Part shown: positions 52,975 through 61,292 of the stretch, piece after piece
Layout of the letters: every line of letters starts with the position of its first letter
Numbering within the stretch: position 1 is the stretch's first letter
Origin: Xanthomonas dyei
Lineage (GTDB): Bacteria > Pseudomonadota > Gammaproteobacteria > Xanthomonadales > Xanthomonadaceae
Reading direction: 5' to 3'
Length of the DNA: 64,000 bases
Assembly (NCBI RefSeq): GCF_002939865.1
Contig: NZ_MDEE01000016.1
Location: forward strand, 48,695-112,694
Notes under the pieces: generated by a model
The model's input: only the letters and a program-made list of their open reading frames with translations
Database searches by the model: none
What the model was told of the DNA's origin: nothing
Program-made: the position numbers and the translations under genes

Positions 52975-54648
52975 ATGTCCAAAACCAAAATAATCGCGAT
53001 TGCCACTGCAGTGGCACTGCTCGCCGGATATCTGCTGGCCGGCTACGTGACCCTGCTACTGCTGCGGCTCGAGACGAGCCTGTATAGCTGGGACACCTAT
53101 TACCGCTACTACAGCGCGCTGGGGTTGCCGCAAGTTGCCCCTTATGCGACCAAGATCAAGATGGCAGGTGCCATCGGCTTCGGTTTTCCGGCGCTCGTTT
53201 GGGTCATCGGTATTGCTCTGGTGCTTAAGCCCAAGGCGCCCGCGCTGCACGGCGATGCGCGCTTTGCCGGGGCTGCCGATCTCGCCAAGCACGGGCTCTT
53301 CAAACCAAGCGGTAACGGCATCGTCGTCGGTAAGTTCAACGGCAAGCTGGTGCGTCTGAGCGGGCAGCAATTCGTGATCCTCGCCGCGCCAACGCGCTCA
53401 GGCAAAGGTGTGGGTGTGGTCATCCCGAACCTGCTTGAGTACCAGGAATCGATCGTTGTACTCGACATCAAGCAGGAAAACTTCGATCTGACCAGCGGTT
53501 GGCGCGCCAGCCAGGGACACGAGGTGTTTCTCTTCAATCCGTTTGCGGAAGATCGGCGTACCCATCGCTGGAATCCCCTGACCTACGTGTCGAACGATCC
53601 CGCCTTCCGCGTGTCGGACCTGATGAGCATCGCGGCGATGCTGTATCCCGATGGATCGGACGACCAAAAATTCTGGGTCAGCCAGGCGCGCAATGCGTTC
53701 TTGGCCTTTGCGCTTTACTTGTTCGAGAACCAGGACGAAGAGCTTGCGCTCGGCTTTCCGGGCGGGGCAGGCGCTCCCACGCTGGGCGGAATCTACCGCC
53801 TGTCGTCGGGCGACGGTAGCGATCTCAAGAAGTACCTGAAGTCGCTGTCCGAGCGCCGGTTCCTCAGCAGCAATGCCAAGTCGGCCTTCGCCAACATGCT
53901 GTCACAGGCGGATGAGACCTTCGCGTCCATCATGGGCACCCTGAAAGAGCCACTCAACGCGTGGATCAACCCTGTGCTGGATGCGGCCACCAGCGCCGAC
54001 GACTTCCTGCTGACGGATCTGCGCAAGAAGAAGATGACGATCTACATCGGCATCCAGCCGAACAAGCTCGCCGAGAGCCGTCTGATCATCAACTTGCTCT
54101 TCAGTCAGATCATCAACCTCAACACCCGCGAGTTGCCCAAGTCCAACCCCGAGCTCAAGTACCAGTGCTTGCTGCTCATGGACGAATTCACCTCGATCGG
54201 CAAAGTCGACATCATCGCAACGGCAGTAGCCTACATGGCCGGCTACAACATCCGCCTGTTGCCTATCATCCAGAGCATGGCGCAGCTGGATGCGACCTAT
54301 GGCAAGGACCTGTCGCGCACCATCATCACCAATCACGCCCTCCAGATTCTGTACGCGCCGCGCGAGCAACAGGACGCGAACGACTACTCGGAGATGTTGG
54401 GCTACACGACGATCAAGAAGAAAAACATCACCCGGGGCAGGGAGACAACCCGCAGCGTGTCGGAAGAGCGGCGGGCATTGATGCTTCCCCAGGAACTCAA
54501 GGCGATGGGCAACGAGAAGGAGGTCTTCCTGTACGAAGGTATTCCGCATCCTGTGAAGTGCGACAAGATCCGCTACTACGAAGATAGGTACTTCACAGCG
54601 CGGCTGCTGCCCAAAACGGATGTGAAAACGCTTTCCATCAAAGTGTGA
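52975..54648 (+). CDS. virD4: Type IV secretion coupling ATPase VirD4
   Basis: 557 residues. Two N-terminal transmembrane helices (residues ~5-32 and ~62-84) flank a short periplasmic loop. The cytoplasmic motor has Walker A APTRSGKG (residue ~139) and Walker B LLLMDEF (residue ~400). It recruits substrates to the secretion channel; in the X. citri system VirD4 binds the XVIPCD signal of antibacterial effectors. It is placed first in the locus, before virB7, as in X. citri. Confidence 0.95.
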   Translation: MSKTKIIAIATAVALLAGYLLAGYVTLLLLRLETSLYSWDTYYRYYSALGLPQVAPYATKIKMAGAIGFGFPALVWVIGIALVLKPKAPALHGDARFAGAADLAKHGLFKPSGNGIVVGKFNGKLVRLSGQQFVILAAPTRSGKGVGVVIPNLLEYQESIVVLDIKQENFDLTSGWRASQGHEVFLFNPFAEDRRTHRWNPLTYVSNDPAFRVSDLMSIAAMLYPDGSDDQKFWVSQARNAFLAFALYLFENQDEELALGFPGGAGAPTLGGIYRLSSGDGSDLKKYLKSLSERRFLSSNAKSAFANMLSQADETFASIMGTLKEPLNAWINPVLDAATSADDFLLTDLRKKKMTIYIGIQPNKLAESRLIINLLFSQIINLNTRELPKSNPELKYQCLLLMDEFTSIGKVDIIATAVAYMAGYNIRLLPIIQSMAQLDATYGKDLSRTIITNHALQILYAPREQQDANDYSEMLGYTTIKKKNITRGRETTRSVSEERRALMLPQELKAMGNEKEVFLYEGIPHPVKCDKIRYYEDRYFTARLLPKTDVKTLSIKV

Positions 54649-54988
54649 TATCCATCACGCATTGGCTGCAGAGATGGATGGGTAATTCTTGACTCATGTG
54701 TCCGTTAAGGGCAAAGTTACCCGGAATTTCTGCATTGTTGATTTTTTGTTAAGGGGGCGGCGCCGGACGGGGTCGTATAGGAGTAAAGCTATGGATGGTT
54801 CTTCGGTGTACTCATCTTCTTCGTCTGCGCATATGCGCTGCACTGCTTCGCCCTTTTGGGCAGGTCATGTGCGCGTCGCGTTTCCAGTCGGTTTCTCAAA
54901 GCCCTCGCTGCTCCGCCACCTTTAGGTGCGCGGGGCCGCAGTGCTGTCCATCATTAAGCCCGAAATTTCCTGAGTTGGAGAAGTCAGA
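54649..54988. other. virD4-virB7 intergenic control region
   Basis: 340 bp, locally A/T-richer at 54680-54760. A TTGACT at 54689-54694 is a good -35, but the sequence 17 bp on is a poor -10, as at activator-dependent promoters. A possible short reading frame with its own AGGAG begins at 54791. It is the likely place of the virB operon promoter. Confidence 0.5.
54791..54925 (+). CDS. Possible 44-residue peptide before virB7
   Basis: ATG is seven bases after a clean AGGAG (54779-54783); stop TAG lies 63 bp before virB7. The peptide begins MDGSSVYSSSSSAHMR and is Ser-rich then hydrophobic. No family recognised; could be a leader peptide or chance. Confidence 0.3.
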   Translation: MDGSSVYSSSSSAHMRCTASPFWAGHVRVAFPVGFSKPSLLRHL

Positions 54989-55408
54989 GTGAATCCGATG
55001 TATGTGTCCAAGCTGTCATTGGTGTTAGCGGCTGCCATGTTGGCTGGCGCCTGCGCGACCAAGCCTGCTCCTGACTTTGGTGGGCGCTGGAAGCACGTCA
55101 ATCACTTTGACGAAGCTCCGACCGAAATTCCTCTTTACACCTCCTACACGTATCAGGCCACGCCGATGGATGGCACGCTGAAGACGATGCTGGAACGTTG
55201 GGCCGCGGACTCCAACATGCAGTTGTCCTACAACTTGCCGTCGGACTACACCCTGATTGCACCGGTTTCCAATATCAGCACCACCAGCGTGCAGCAGGCC
55301 GCAACTGAGCTCAGCACGGTGTATGCCGCGCAAGGAGTGTCGGTATCAGTCTCTGCAAACAAGTTGCTTGTACAGCCCGTAGCGGTATCAACCGGATCCA
55401 AGCTTTAA
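54989..55408 (+). CDS. virB7: T4SS outer-membrane lipoprotein VirB7 with N0 domain
   Basis: 139 residues from GTG with GGAGAA upstream. Lipobox LAGAC gives lipidated Cys22. Unlike the ~45-residue Agrobacterium VirB7, it continues into a globular domain (YTSYTYQATPMDGTLKTML ... VSANKLLVQPV) resembling the N0/STN fold of secretins, which is the known feature of Xanthomonas VirB7 and forms an extra outer ring of the core complex. It binds VirB9. Confidence 0.92.
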   Translation: MNPMYVSKLSLVLAAAMLAGACATKPAPDFGGRWKHVNHFDEAPTEIPLYTSYTYQATPMDGTLKTMLERWAADSNMQLSYNLPSDYTLIAPVSNISTTSVQQAATELSTVYAAQGVSVSVSANKLLVQPVAVSTGSKL

Positions 55409-55522
55409 GGAAGCGTCGACTGATGCGATGCACCTGTGGCATCACATTTGCAGGGACGTCTATGCCTCCCAAATGCCCGCAACTCATCGCGGCAACAGTT
55501 TCAGGCCTGACAAGGCCCCACG

Positions 55523-56557
55523 GTGACGGATCTAGACATGTTGCGTAAGAAGGTCAGTGAAAAAGATGGATCTGCCCAAGTCGGGGCAGCCGTCCAGAAG
55601 GCAGTTAATTACGAGGTCAGCATCGCTGATCTTGCGCGCCGCAGTGAAAAGCGTGCGTGGATTGTGGCGACCGTTTCCATGATCATCACCGTGATGACGG
55701 CCGGGGGCTACTACTACATGCTGCCGCTGAAGGAGAAGGTCCCGTACCTGGTGATGGCCGATGCTTACTCCGGTACCAGCACCATCGCCAAGCTCGAGGC
55801 CAATTACGGCGGGCGAACCATCAGTACCAGCGAAGCATTGGCGCGCAGTAATGTCGCGCGGTTCATCCTGGCGCGTGAGTCGTTTGATGTATCCACGATC
55901 GGTGACCGTGACTGGAATACCGTTGCAGCGATGGCGGCCACCAATGTGTTGTCCGAGTATCGCACCCTGCATGCCGCCAACAATCCGATGCGGCCGTTCA
56001 ATATCTATGGGCGCGTGCGCTCGATTCGCATCAATATTCTCAGTATCACGCTTATCGGCGGCAGGGGTACCCCATACACCGGTGCCACGGTGCGCTTTCA
56101 ACGGAATGTCTACGACAAGAGCTCCGCCACTACCGCGCTTCTTGATAGCAAAATTGCGACGATGGGATTCGTCTACCAGGACAACCTTCAGATGAGCGAT
56201 AGCCTCAGGGTGGAAAATCCCTTGGGCTTCCGCGTAACCGACTATCGTGTCGATAACGATTCTTCGGCATTGCCTGCTGCGCCTTCCTCAATCGGCGCGC
56301 TTCCGCAGACTGTCCTTCCGAGCGCAAACCAGCAGCAGGCGGCACCTGGTATGCCTGACCTGAATGCAGCTGGCGCGGCAACACAGATGGCTGTGCCGAT
56401 GCAGCAAGGCATGCCTGCAGCTCAAGGTGGTATGCCTGTGCAGCAGATGCAGCCTGGATATCCTGGTCAGGCGCAGCCTGCGAGCCAACCTCAAGCTCAG
56501 CCCACGATTCAACCCCAAGGGATGCCGAATAATGTCAATGGAGCAAGCGGTCGATGA
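55523..56557 (+). CDS. virB8: T4SS inner-membrane protein VirB8
   Basis: 344 residues from GTG; an in-frame ATG at 55538 is an alternative. A short cytoplasmic segment, one transmembrane helix (residues ~45-68) and a periplasmic NTF2-like domain (residues ~90-240). The last ~100 residues are Gln/Pro/Met-rich and absent from Agrobacterium VirB8. It overlaps virB9 by 4 bp. Confidence 0.93.
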   Translation: MTDLDMLRKKVSEKDGSAQVGAAVQKAVNYEVSIADLARRSEKRAWIVATVSMIITVMTAGGYYYMLPLKEKVPYLVMADAYSGTSTIAKLEANYGGRTISTSEALARSNVARFILARESFDVSTIGDRDWNTVAAMAATNVLSEYRTLHAANNPMRPFNIYGRVRSIRINILSITLIGGRGTPYTGATVRFQRNVYDKSSATTALLDSKIATMGFVYQDNLQMSDSLRVENPLGFRVTDYRVDNDSSALPAAPSSIGALPQTVLPSANQQQAAPGMPDLNAAGAATQMAVPMQQGMPAAQGGMPVQQMQPGYPGQAQPASQPQAQPTIQPQGMPNNVNGASGR

Positions 56558-57321
56558 AACCCTTTAACCCCTACAGGGCGGCATTGGCTGTAGCGCTGCC
56601 ATTCGCATTTTGTGCATCCTCGGCGACCGCTCAGGTCGTGCAGGAATATGAGTACGCACCTGACCGTATTTATCAGGTGCGCACCGGTCTAGGCATCACC
56701 ACACAGGTGGAGCTTAGTCCGAATGAGAAGATTCTCGATTACAGCACTGGTTTTACAGGAGGTTGGGAGCTTACTCGTCGGGAGAACGTCTTTTATTTGA
56801 AGCCCAAGAATGTCGATGTCGATACGAACATGATGATTCGTACGGCAACGCACTCCTACATTCTGGAGCTCAAGGTTGTCGCAACCGACTGGCAGCGTCT
56901 GGAGCAGGCCAAGCAAGCTGGTGTGCAGTACAAGGTCGTTTTCAGTTATCCAAAAGATACCAGTTTCAATAATGTAGAAGACGCGGCGGCGGCCAAGAAT
57001 GGTCCGTTACTGAACGCGAAGATTCTCAAGGATCGACGCTACTACTACGATTATGATTATGCGACTCGCACCAAGAAATCCTGGCTGGTTCCGAGCCGTG
57101 TCTACGATGATGGTAAGTTCACTTACATTAATATGGATTTGACGCGCTTTCCCACGGGTAACTTTCCGGCGGTTTTTGCTCGTGAGAAAGAGCATAGCGA
57201 GGATTTTCTCGTGAATACGACCGTTGAGGGCAATACCTTGATCGTGCATGGAACCTATCCTTTCCTGGTGGTTCGTCACGGCGATAATGTCGTCGGTCTG
57301 CGAAGGAACAAGCAAAAGTGA
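56554..57321 (+). CDS. virB9: T4SS core-complex protein VirB9
   Basis: 255 residues. Signal peptide to about residue 27 (SATAQ). The N-terminal domain has IYQVRTGLGITTQVELSPNE; the C-terminal beta-sandwich has VPSRVYDDGKFTYINMD and IVHGTYPFLVVRHGDNVVG, which contact VirB7 and VirB10 in the outer-membrane core. ATGA overlap with virB8 and GTGA overlap with virB10. Confidence 0.95.
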   Translation: MKPFNPYRAALAVALPFAFCASSATAQVVQEYEYAPDRIYQVRTGLGITTQVELSPNEKILDYSTGFTGGWELTRRENVFYLKPKNVDVDTNMMIRTATHSYILELKVVATDWQRLEQAKQAGVQYKVVFSYPKDTSFNNVEDAAAAKNGPLLNAKILKDRRYYYDYDYATRTKKSWLVPSRVYDDGKFTYINMDLTRFPTGNFPAVFAREKEHSEDFLVNTTVEGNTLIVHGTYPFLVVRHGDNVVGLRRNKQK

Positions 57322-58490
57322 ATTCGAATATTCCAAACAGCCCCGATGAGCGCTCCCAGGATGACCGTGGGGAAGGGCGCGTAAACAACGAGTATGACGA
57401 GCGCAACAACCCGTACTTCGCACGCCAGCAGGCAGGTGCGGAGCCGGATCTGGATGCGAACGAACCCGTACTGCGATCCAGCGACATGAAACGGCTGAAT
57501 CGTAAGGCGCTAGTCTTCCTCGCACTGATTGCCATTTTGTTGCTCCTGGCAATTTTCTGGTTGGTCAAGCAGGGCTCGGGCGACTCGGATAAGCCGAAGC
57601 CGCGCGCCGAAACCGTTGTGGCACCAGAGCTGCCGCAAAACATGAACGCTCCCGTGCAGACAGCACCGGTTGCTCTGGCGCAACAGCCGATGATTCCGAC
57701 GTTGCCGCCTATGTTGAACGATGACAGCGAGAGTGCCCCTGAACCGGAGCGCCCGCGTGGTCCCACATTGTTGGAGCGACGCATTTTAGCCGAGCAGTCG
57801 TCGGCAGCAGGCGGGGCTGCTGGCATGCCAGGCCAGCAGCCCGGTGCGCCGCCAGGGGCTGAAGAGGACCAAGTAACGTTAGCCAAACCGATCAGCAATC
57901 CTGATGGCTTGCTCGTGCGCGGAACCTACATCCGCTGCATCCTGGAGACGCGGATTATCTCCGATTTCGGCGGCTACACGTCCTGCATCGTCACCGAGCC
58001 GGTCTATTCGATCAACGGTCATAACCTGCTGTTGCCGAAGGGCTCCAAAATGCTAGGGCAGTACGGCGCCGGCGAACCCACCTCGCGGCGTTTGCAGGTG
58101 GTCTGGGATCGGGTGACCACTCCCACCGGGCTTGATGTGACGTTGGTTGGCCCAGGTATCGATACGCTCGGCAGTGCCGGTCACCCGGGTCAGTACGATG
58201 CTCACTGGGGTAACAAGATCGCTTCGGCCTTGTTCATCAGCCTGTTGAGCGATGCGTTCAAGTACGCGGCAGCCGAGTACGGCCCGGAAACGACCACGGT
58301 TGGCTTAGGTTCCGGGATCGTCACGCAGCAGCCCTTCGAGAGCAACACCGCCCAGAGTATCCAGCAGCTGGCTCAGCAGGCAGTGGAAAAATCCGGCCGT
58401 CGCCCTGCGACTCTGACGATAAGTCAAGGAACGGTCCTAAACGTATACGTTGCGAAGGATGTCGACTTCTCGGCGGTGCTGCCGAAGTGA
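57318..58490 (+). CDS. virB10: T4SS core-complex protein VirB10
   Basis: 390 residues from GTG. Cytoplasmic N-terminus, one transmembrane helix (residues ~58-77), a long Pro-rich periplasmic linker, and a TrbI-type beta-barrel domain beginning GLLVRGTYIRCILETRI that forms the outer-membrane pore. It senses ATP use by VirB11/VirD4 in relatives. Confidence 0.95.
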   Translation: MNSNIPNSPDERSQDDRGEGRVNNEYDERNNPYFARQQAGAEPDLDANEPVLRSSDMKRLNRKALVFLALIAILLLLAIFWLVKQGSGDSDKPKPRAETVVAPELPQNMNAPVQTAPVALAQQPMIPTLPPMLNDDSESAPEPERPRGPTLLERRILAEQSSAAGGAAGMPGQQPGAPPGAEEDQVTLAKPISNPDGLLVRGTYIRCILETRIISDFGGYTSCIVTEPVYSINGHNLLLPKGSKMLGQYGAGEPTSRRLQVVWDRVTTPTGLDVTLVGPGIDTLGSAGHPGQYDAHWGNKIASALFISLLSDAFKYAAAEYGPETTTVGLGSGIVTQQPFESNTAQSIQQLAQQAVEKSGRRPATLTISQGTVLNVYVAKDVDFSAVLPK

Positions 58491-59545
58491 GCGAGACCGC
58501 TGCCATGACAATCGACGATTCCCCAACTGCGCGGATTTCGAATGATTTCCTCGATTACCAGTACTCTGTGCTGGGAATCCTGGACTACCTGAATTCGCCG
58601 GAGGTGACGGAAATCTGCATCAATCGTCCTGGCGAGCTGTATATGGAGACGATCAACGGCTGGCAGCGGATGGAGGTGCCGTCGCTGACCTTTGATCGTG
58701 CCAGGCAGTTCTGTACGGCCGTCGTCAACGAGAGCAACACCGGGCAGCGCATTACCGATGCTGATCCGGTGGTGTCGCTGACCTTTCCCACCGGCCAACG
58801 TGCGCAGTTCGTCATTCCGCCCGCTTGCGATGCCGGCAAGGTGTCGATCACGATCCGTCTGCCTTCCAAGCACACCAAGACACTGGAGCAGTACACCAGT
58901 GATGGGTTCTTCGATCAGGTACTCGAGCAGGTTTCCGACGTTAGCGACCACGACCGCGAGCTGCTCGAATTGCGCCGCAACAAGCAGTACTCGGAGTTCT
59001 TCAAGAAATCGGTTCTCTACAAAAAGAATGTGGTCGTGGCCGGTGCGACCGGTAGCGGCAAAACTACCTTTATGAAGGCATTGGTGAACCATATTCCGAA
59101 CGAGGAGCGTCTTGTTACAATCGAGGACGCCCGCGAGCTATTCATCAGTCAGCCCAATTCGGTGCATCTGCTGTACTCGAAAGGCGGGCAGAGTGCGAGT
59201 AATGTGACCGCTAAGAGCTGCATGGAGGCGTGTTTGCGCATGAAGCCGGATCGCATCATCCTGGCTGAGCTGCGCGGCGATGAATCGTTCTACTTCATCC
59301 GCAATTGCGCGTCTGGCCATCCTGGATCGATTACGAGCTGTCATGCCGGTAGCGTGGAACAGACCTGGGACCAGCTTGCCTTGATGGTAAAAGCGTCCAA
59401 CGAAGGCTCGGGGTTGGAGTTCGAGGTAATCAAGCGGTTGTTGCGCATGACCATCGATATTGTGGTGCATATAAAGGCGCACGCCGGGCGCCGCTTTATC
59501 ACCGGGATCGATTTTGATCCAGCTAGAACCCTACGAGGCGGCTGA
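58487..59545 (+). CDS. virB11: T4SS traffic ATPase VirB11
   Basis: 352 residues from GTG overlapping the virB10 stop. Walker A GATGSGKTT (residue ~185), Asp box TIEDARELF, Walker B MKPDRIILAELRGDE and His box GSITSCHAGS are present. It is a hexameric cytoplasmic ATPase that powers substrate transfer and pilus assembly. Confidence 0.95.
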   Translation: MSETAAMTIDDSPTARISNDFLDYQYSVLGILDYLNSPEVTEICINRPGELYMETINGWQRMEVPSLTFDRARQFCTAVVNESNTGQRITDADPVVSLTFPTGQRAQFVIPPACDAGKVSITIRLPSKHTKTLEQYTSDGFFDQVLEQVSDVSDHDRELLELRRNKQYSEFFKKSVLYKKNVVVAGATGSGKTTFMKALVNHIPNEERLVTIEDARELFISQPNSVHLLYSKGGQSASNVTAKSCMEACLRMKPDRIILAELRGDESFYFIRNCASGHPGSITSCHAGSVEQTWDQLALMVKASNEGSGLEFEVIKRLLRMTIDIVVHIKAHAGRRFITGIDFDPARTLRGG

Positions 59546-59591
59546 CCCGCCGCCTGCGATTTGATGTTGATCGAGATTCGAGGAGACCGCG

Positions 59592-60419
59592 ATGCTTCCT
59601 GGCATGGAATTGATGGGCTGTACTGGACTTGCCGTCCCCGGTGAGGTCATGCAACACGTCGTGCGCGTGGAGTCCTCGCGAAATCCCTATGCTATCGGTG
59701 TGGTTGGCGGTCGGCTGGTACGGGAGCCACGCGGTTTGGAAGAGGCGGTTGCGACGGCCAAGATGCTGGAACAGAAAGGCTACAATTTCTCGCTCGGGCT
59801 TGGTCAGGTTAATCGCTACAACTTGCAAAAGTACGGCCTGACCAGTTACGAGATGGCGTTTGCCAAGTGCCCGAATCTGGTGGCCGCGTCGCGGATCCTG
59901 GCCGAATGTCATTCGCGGTCGGGTGCCAACTGGGGCAAGTCTTTCAGCTGCTACTACTCGGGCAATTTTGAGACCGGCTTCAAGCATGGCTATGTCCAGA
60001 AGATTTACGCCTCCATTCGACAGTCGGTTGCTTCGTCTGGCGCAGAGCCGATCGCAGTAATTCCCAGTCGTCCAATCAAGGTGCGTGTCGAAAATCCAAT
60101 GCGGCAGGTCGCAGCAGAGCTGGCCGATGCCATCGTCGCGCGTCGGATCCAGGACTTTTCTAACCTGGGACGCACAGAGGCTTCACAGCAAGGCCCTATG
60201 CTTGCGTCTCCTGCAAGCTTACCGTTGCCTCCCGCAGTCTCTCCGGCCCCTTCGGCTGACGATCAGTTTTATGTCGTCAAGGCGACAGGGCAAGGGCGTG
60301 GGGTTGCGGTGCCTGCCGGAGCGCAGCAAGCCCCAATAGTGACCAAGCAGGCACCTGCCGCCCCGCCAGTGCGGCAGGTGCCTGAAACGCAGCAAACAGA
60401 TACCGCATTTGTTTTTTAA
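59592..60419 (+). CDS. virB1: T4SS lytic transglycosylase VirB1
   Basis: 275 residues; GAGGAG seven bases upstream. The goose-lysozyme-like domain has catalytic Glu in VVRVESSRNPYAIG, then GLGQVNR and CYYSGN. It opens peptidoglycan for the secretion channel. There is no recognisable signal peptide: only about 25 residues precede the catalytic Glu. The C-terminal ~100 residues are a Pro/Ala/Gln-rich tail. Confidence 0.9.
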   Translation: MLPGMELMGCTGLAVPGEVMQHVVRVESSRNPYAIGVVGGRLVREPRGLEEAVATAKMLEQKGYNFSLGLGQVNRYNLQKYGLTSYEMAFAKCPNLVAASRILAECHSRSGANWGKSFSCYYSGNFETGFKHGYVQKIYASIRQSVASSGAEPIAVIPSRPIKVRVENPMRQVAAELADAIVARRIQDFSNLGRTEASQQGPMLASPASLPLPPAVSPAPSADDQFYVVKATGQGRGVAVPAGAQQAPIVTKQAPAAPPVRQVPETQQTDTAFVF

Positions 60420-60481
60420 CCAGGATGGAAAACCTGCCAAGGAATGGCCGCTGGATCCCCATGTTCCCAAGGAGATTGAAA

Positions 60482-60886
60482 ATGAAGTTTGAAATCGACA
60501 ACAAAATGGCTACCGAAGCCAAGATGATCGGTAAGCAGGCGCTGAAGGCCCTGGTGTTCACCTCGTTGATCCTAGTTGCCGGCGGCAGCATGGCACAGGA
60601 AACTAGTGGTCTCGGCGAGACGGGTAAAAAGATGTGCGGCTTCCTTAACAACGTCAACGGGCTCCTGGATATGGGCTCGGCGCTTGTTGTGACAATTGCC
60701 GTGGTTATTGCCGGTTATCAGATTGCATTTGCTCACAAGCGTATCTCTGAAGTATCTCCGATTCTGATTGGAGGCGTCCTGATCGGTGCAGCCGCTCAGA
60801 TTGCCAATATGGTAATTGGCAAAGACGCTGGCACCGGTGATTGCGCATCGGTCATCACGCTGCTGCAGTTTGCTAACTATGCATAA
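60482..60886 (+). CDS. virB2: T4SS major pilin VirB2
   Basis: 134 residues; AAGGAG upstream. Long leader with a hydrophobic core, cleavage likely after SMAQ (~residue 38), then two hydrophobic helices (GSALVVTIAVVIAGYQIAFA and SPILIGGVLIGAAAQI) separated by a basic loop, the VirB2 pilin pattern. It overlaps virB3 by 8 bp. Confidence 0.9.
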   Translation: MKFEIDNKMATEAKMIGKQALKALVFTSLILVAGGSMAQETSGLGETGKKMCGFLNNVNGLLDMGSALVVTIAVVIAGYQIAFAHKRISEVSPILIGGVLIGAAAQIANMVIGKDAGTGDCASVITLLQFANYA

Positions 60887-61190
60887 AGACGTCCTCTTCC
60901 GTGGGTGTACTCGTCCGGCGATGTTCCTGGGAGTGCCTTACATCCCATTCTTCATTGGCGCTGGCGGTGGCCTGCTGTTGGGTATGTACCTCAATCTTTG
61001 GTACCTGTTAACGATCCCGGTCATCATCTTTGTCATGCAACAGATGGCCAAGGGGGATGACATGATCTTCAGGTTGCTGGGGTTGCGATGGTTGTTCCGA
61101 ATGCGTGCTCGAAACGTCCAGCGCTATTCGGGAATGTGGGTCTTCACTCCAAACGAATACCGCAAGAGTCCCCCAGGAAAACCTCGGTGA
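60879..61190 (+). CDS. virB3: T4SS inner-membrane protein VirB3
   Basis: 103 residues, ATG overlapping the virB2 end. KDVLFRGCTRPAMFLGVPY and two membrane helices are VirB3 features. It works with VirB4, which begins 102 bp later rather than overlapping as often seen. Confidence 0.92.
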   Translation: MHKDVLFRGCTRPAMFLGVPYIPFFIGAGGGLLLGMYLNLWYLLTIPVIIFVMQQMAKGDDMIFRLLGLRWLFRMRARNVQRYSGMWVFTPNEYRKSPPGKPR

Positions 61191-61207
61191 GCACGTGAAC
61201 TGCTTAA

Positions 61208-61240
61208 CCAACCCCATGCGCGCGAGCTGCATGGGGTTGG
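61208..61240. repeat. 12-bp hairpin between virB3 and virB4
   Basis: CCAACCCCATGC (61208-61219) and GCATGGGGTTGG (61229-61240) form a perfect 12-bp stem with a 9-base loop. No T-run follows. It may stabilise or process the virB mRNA. Confidence 0.7.
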
Positions 61241-61292
61241 CGTTTGAAACCATCCTAATGGTGTGATGCCTCCTTCTTAAACTGGTAAGACC

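Noticed and set aside
54704..54720. Possible CpxR box (GTTAA...GTTAC) upstream of virB7
   Set aside because: CpxR control of this system is reported in X. citri, but the half-sites and their 12-bp spacing do not fit the GTAAA-N5-GTAAA pattern.
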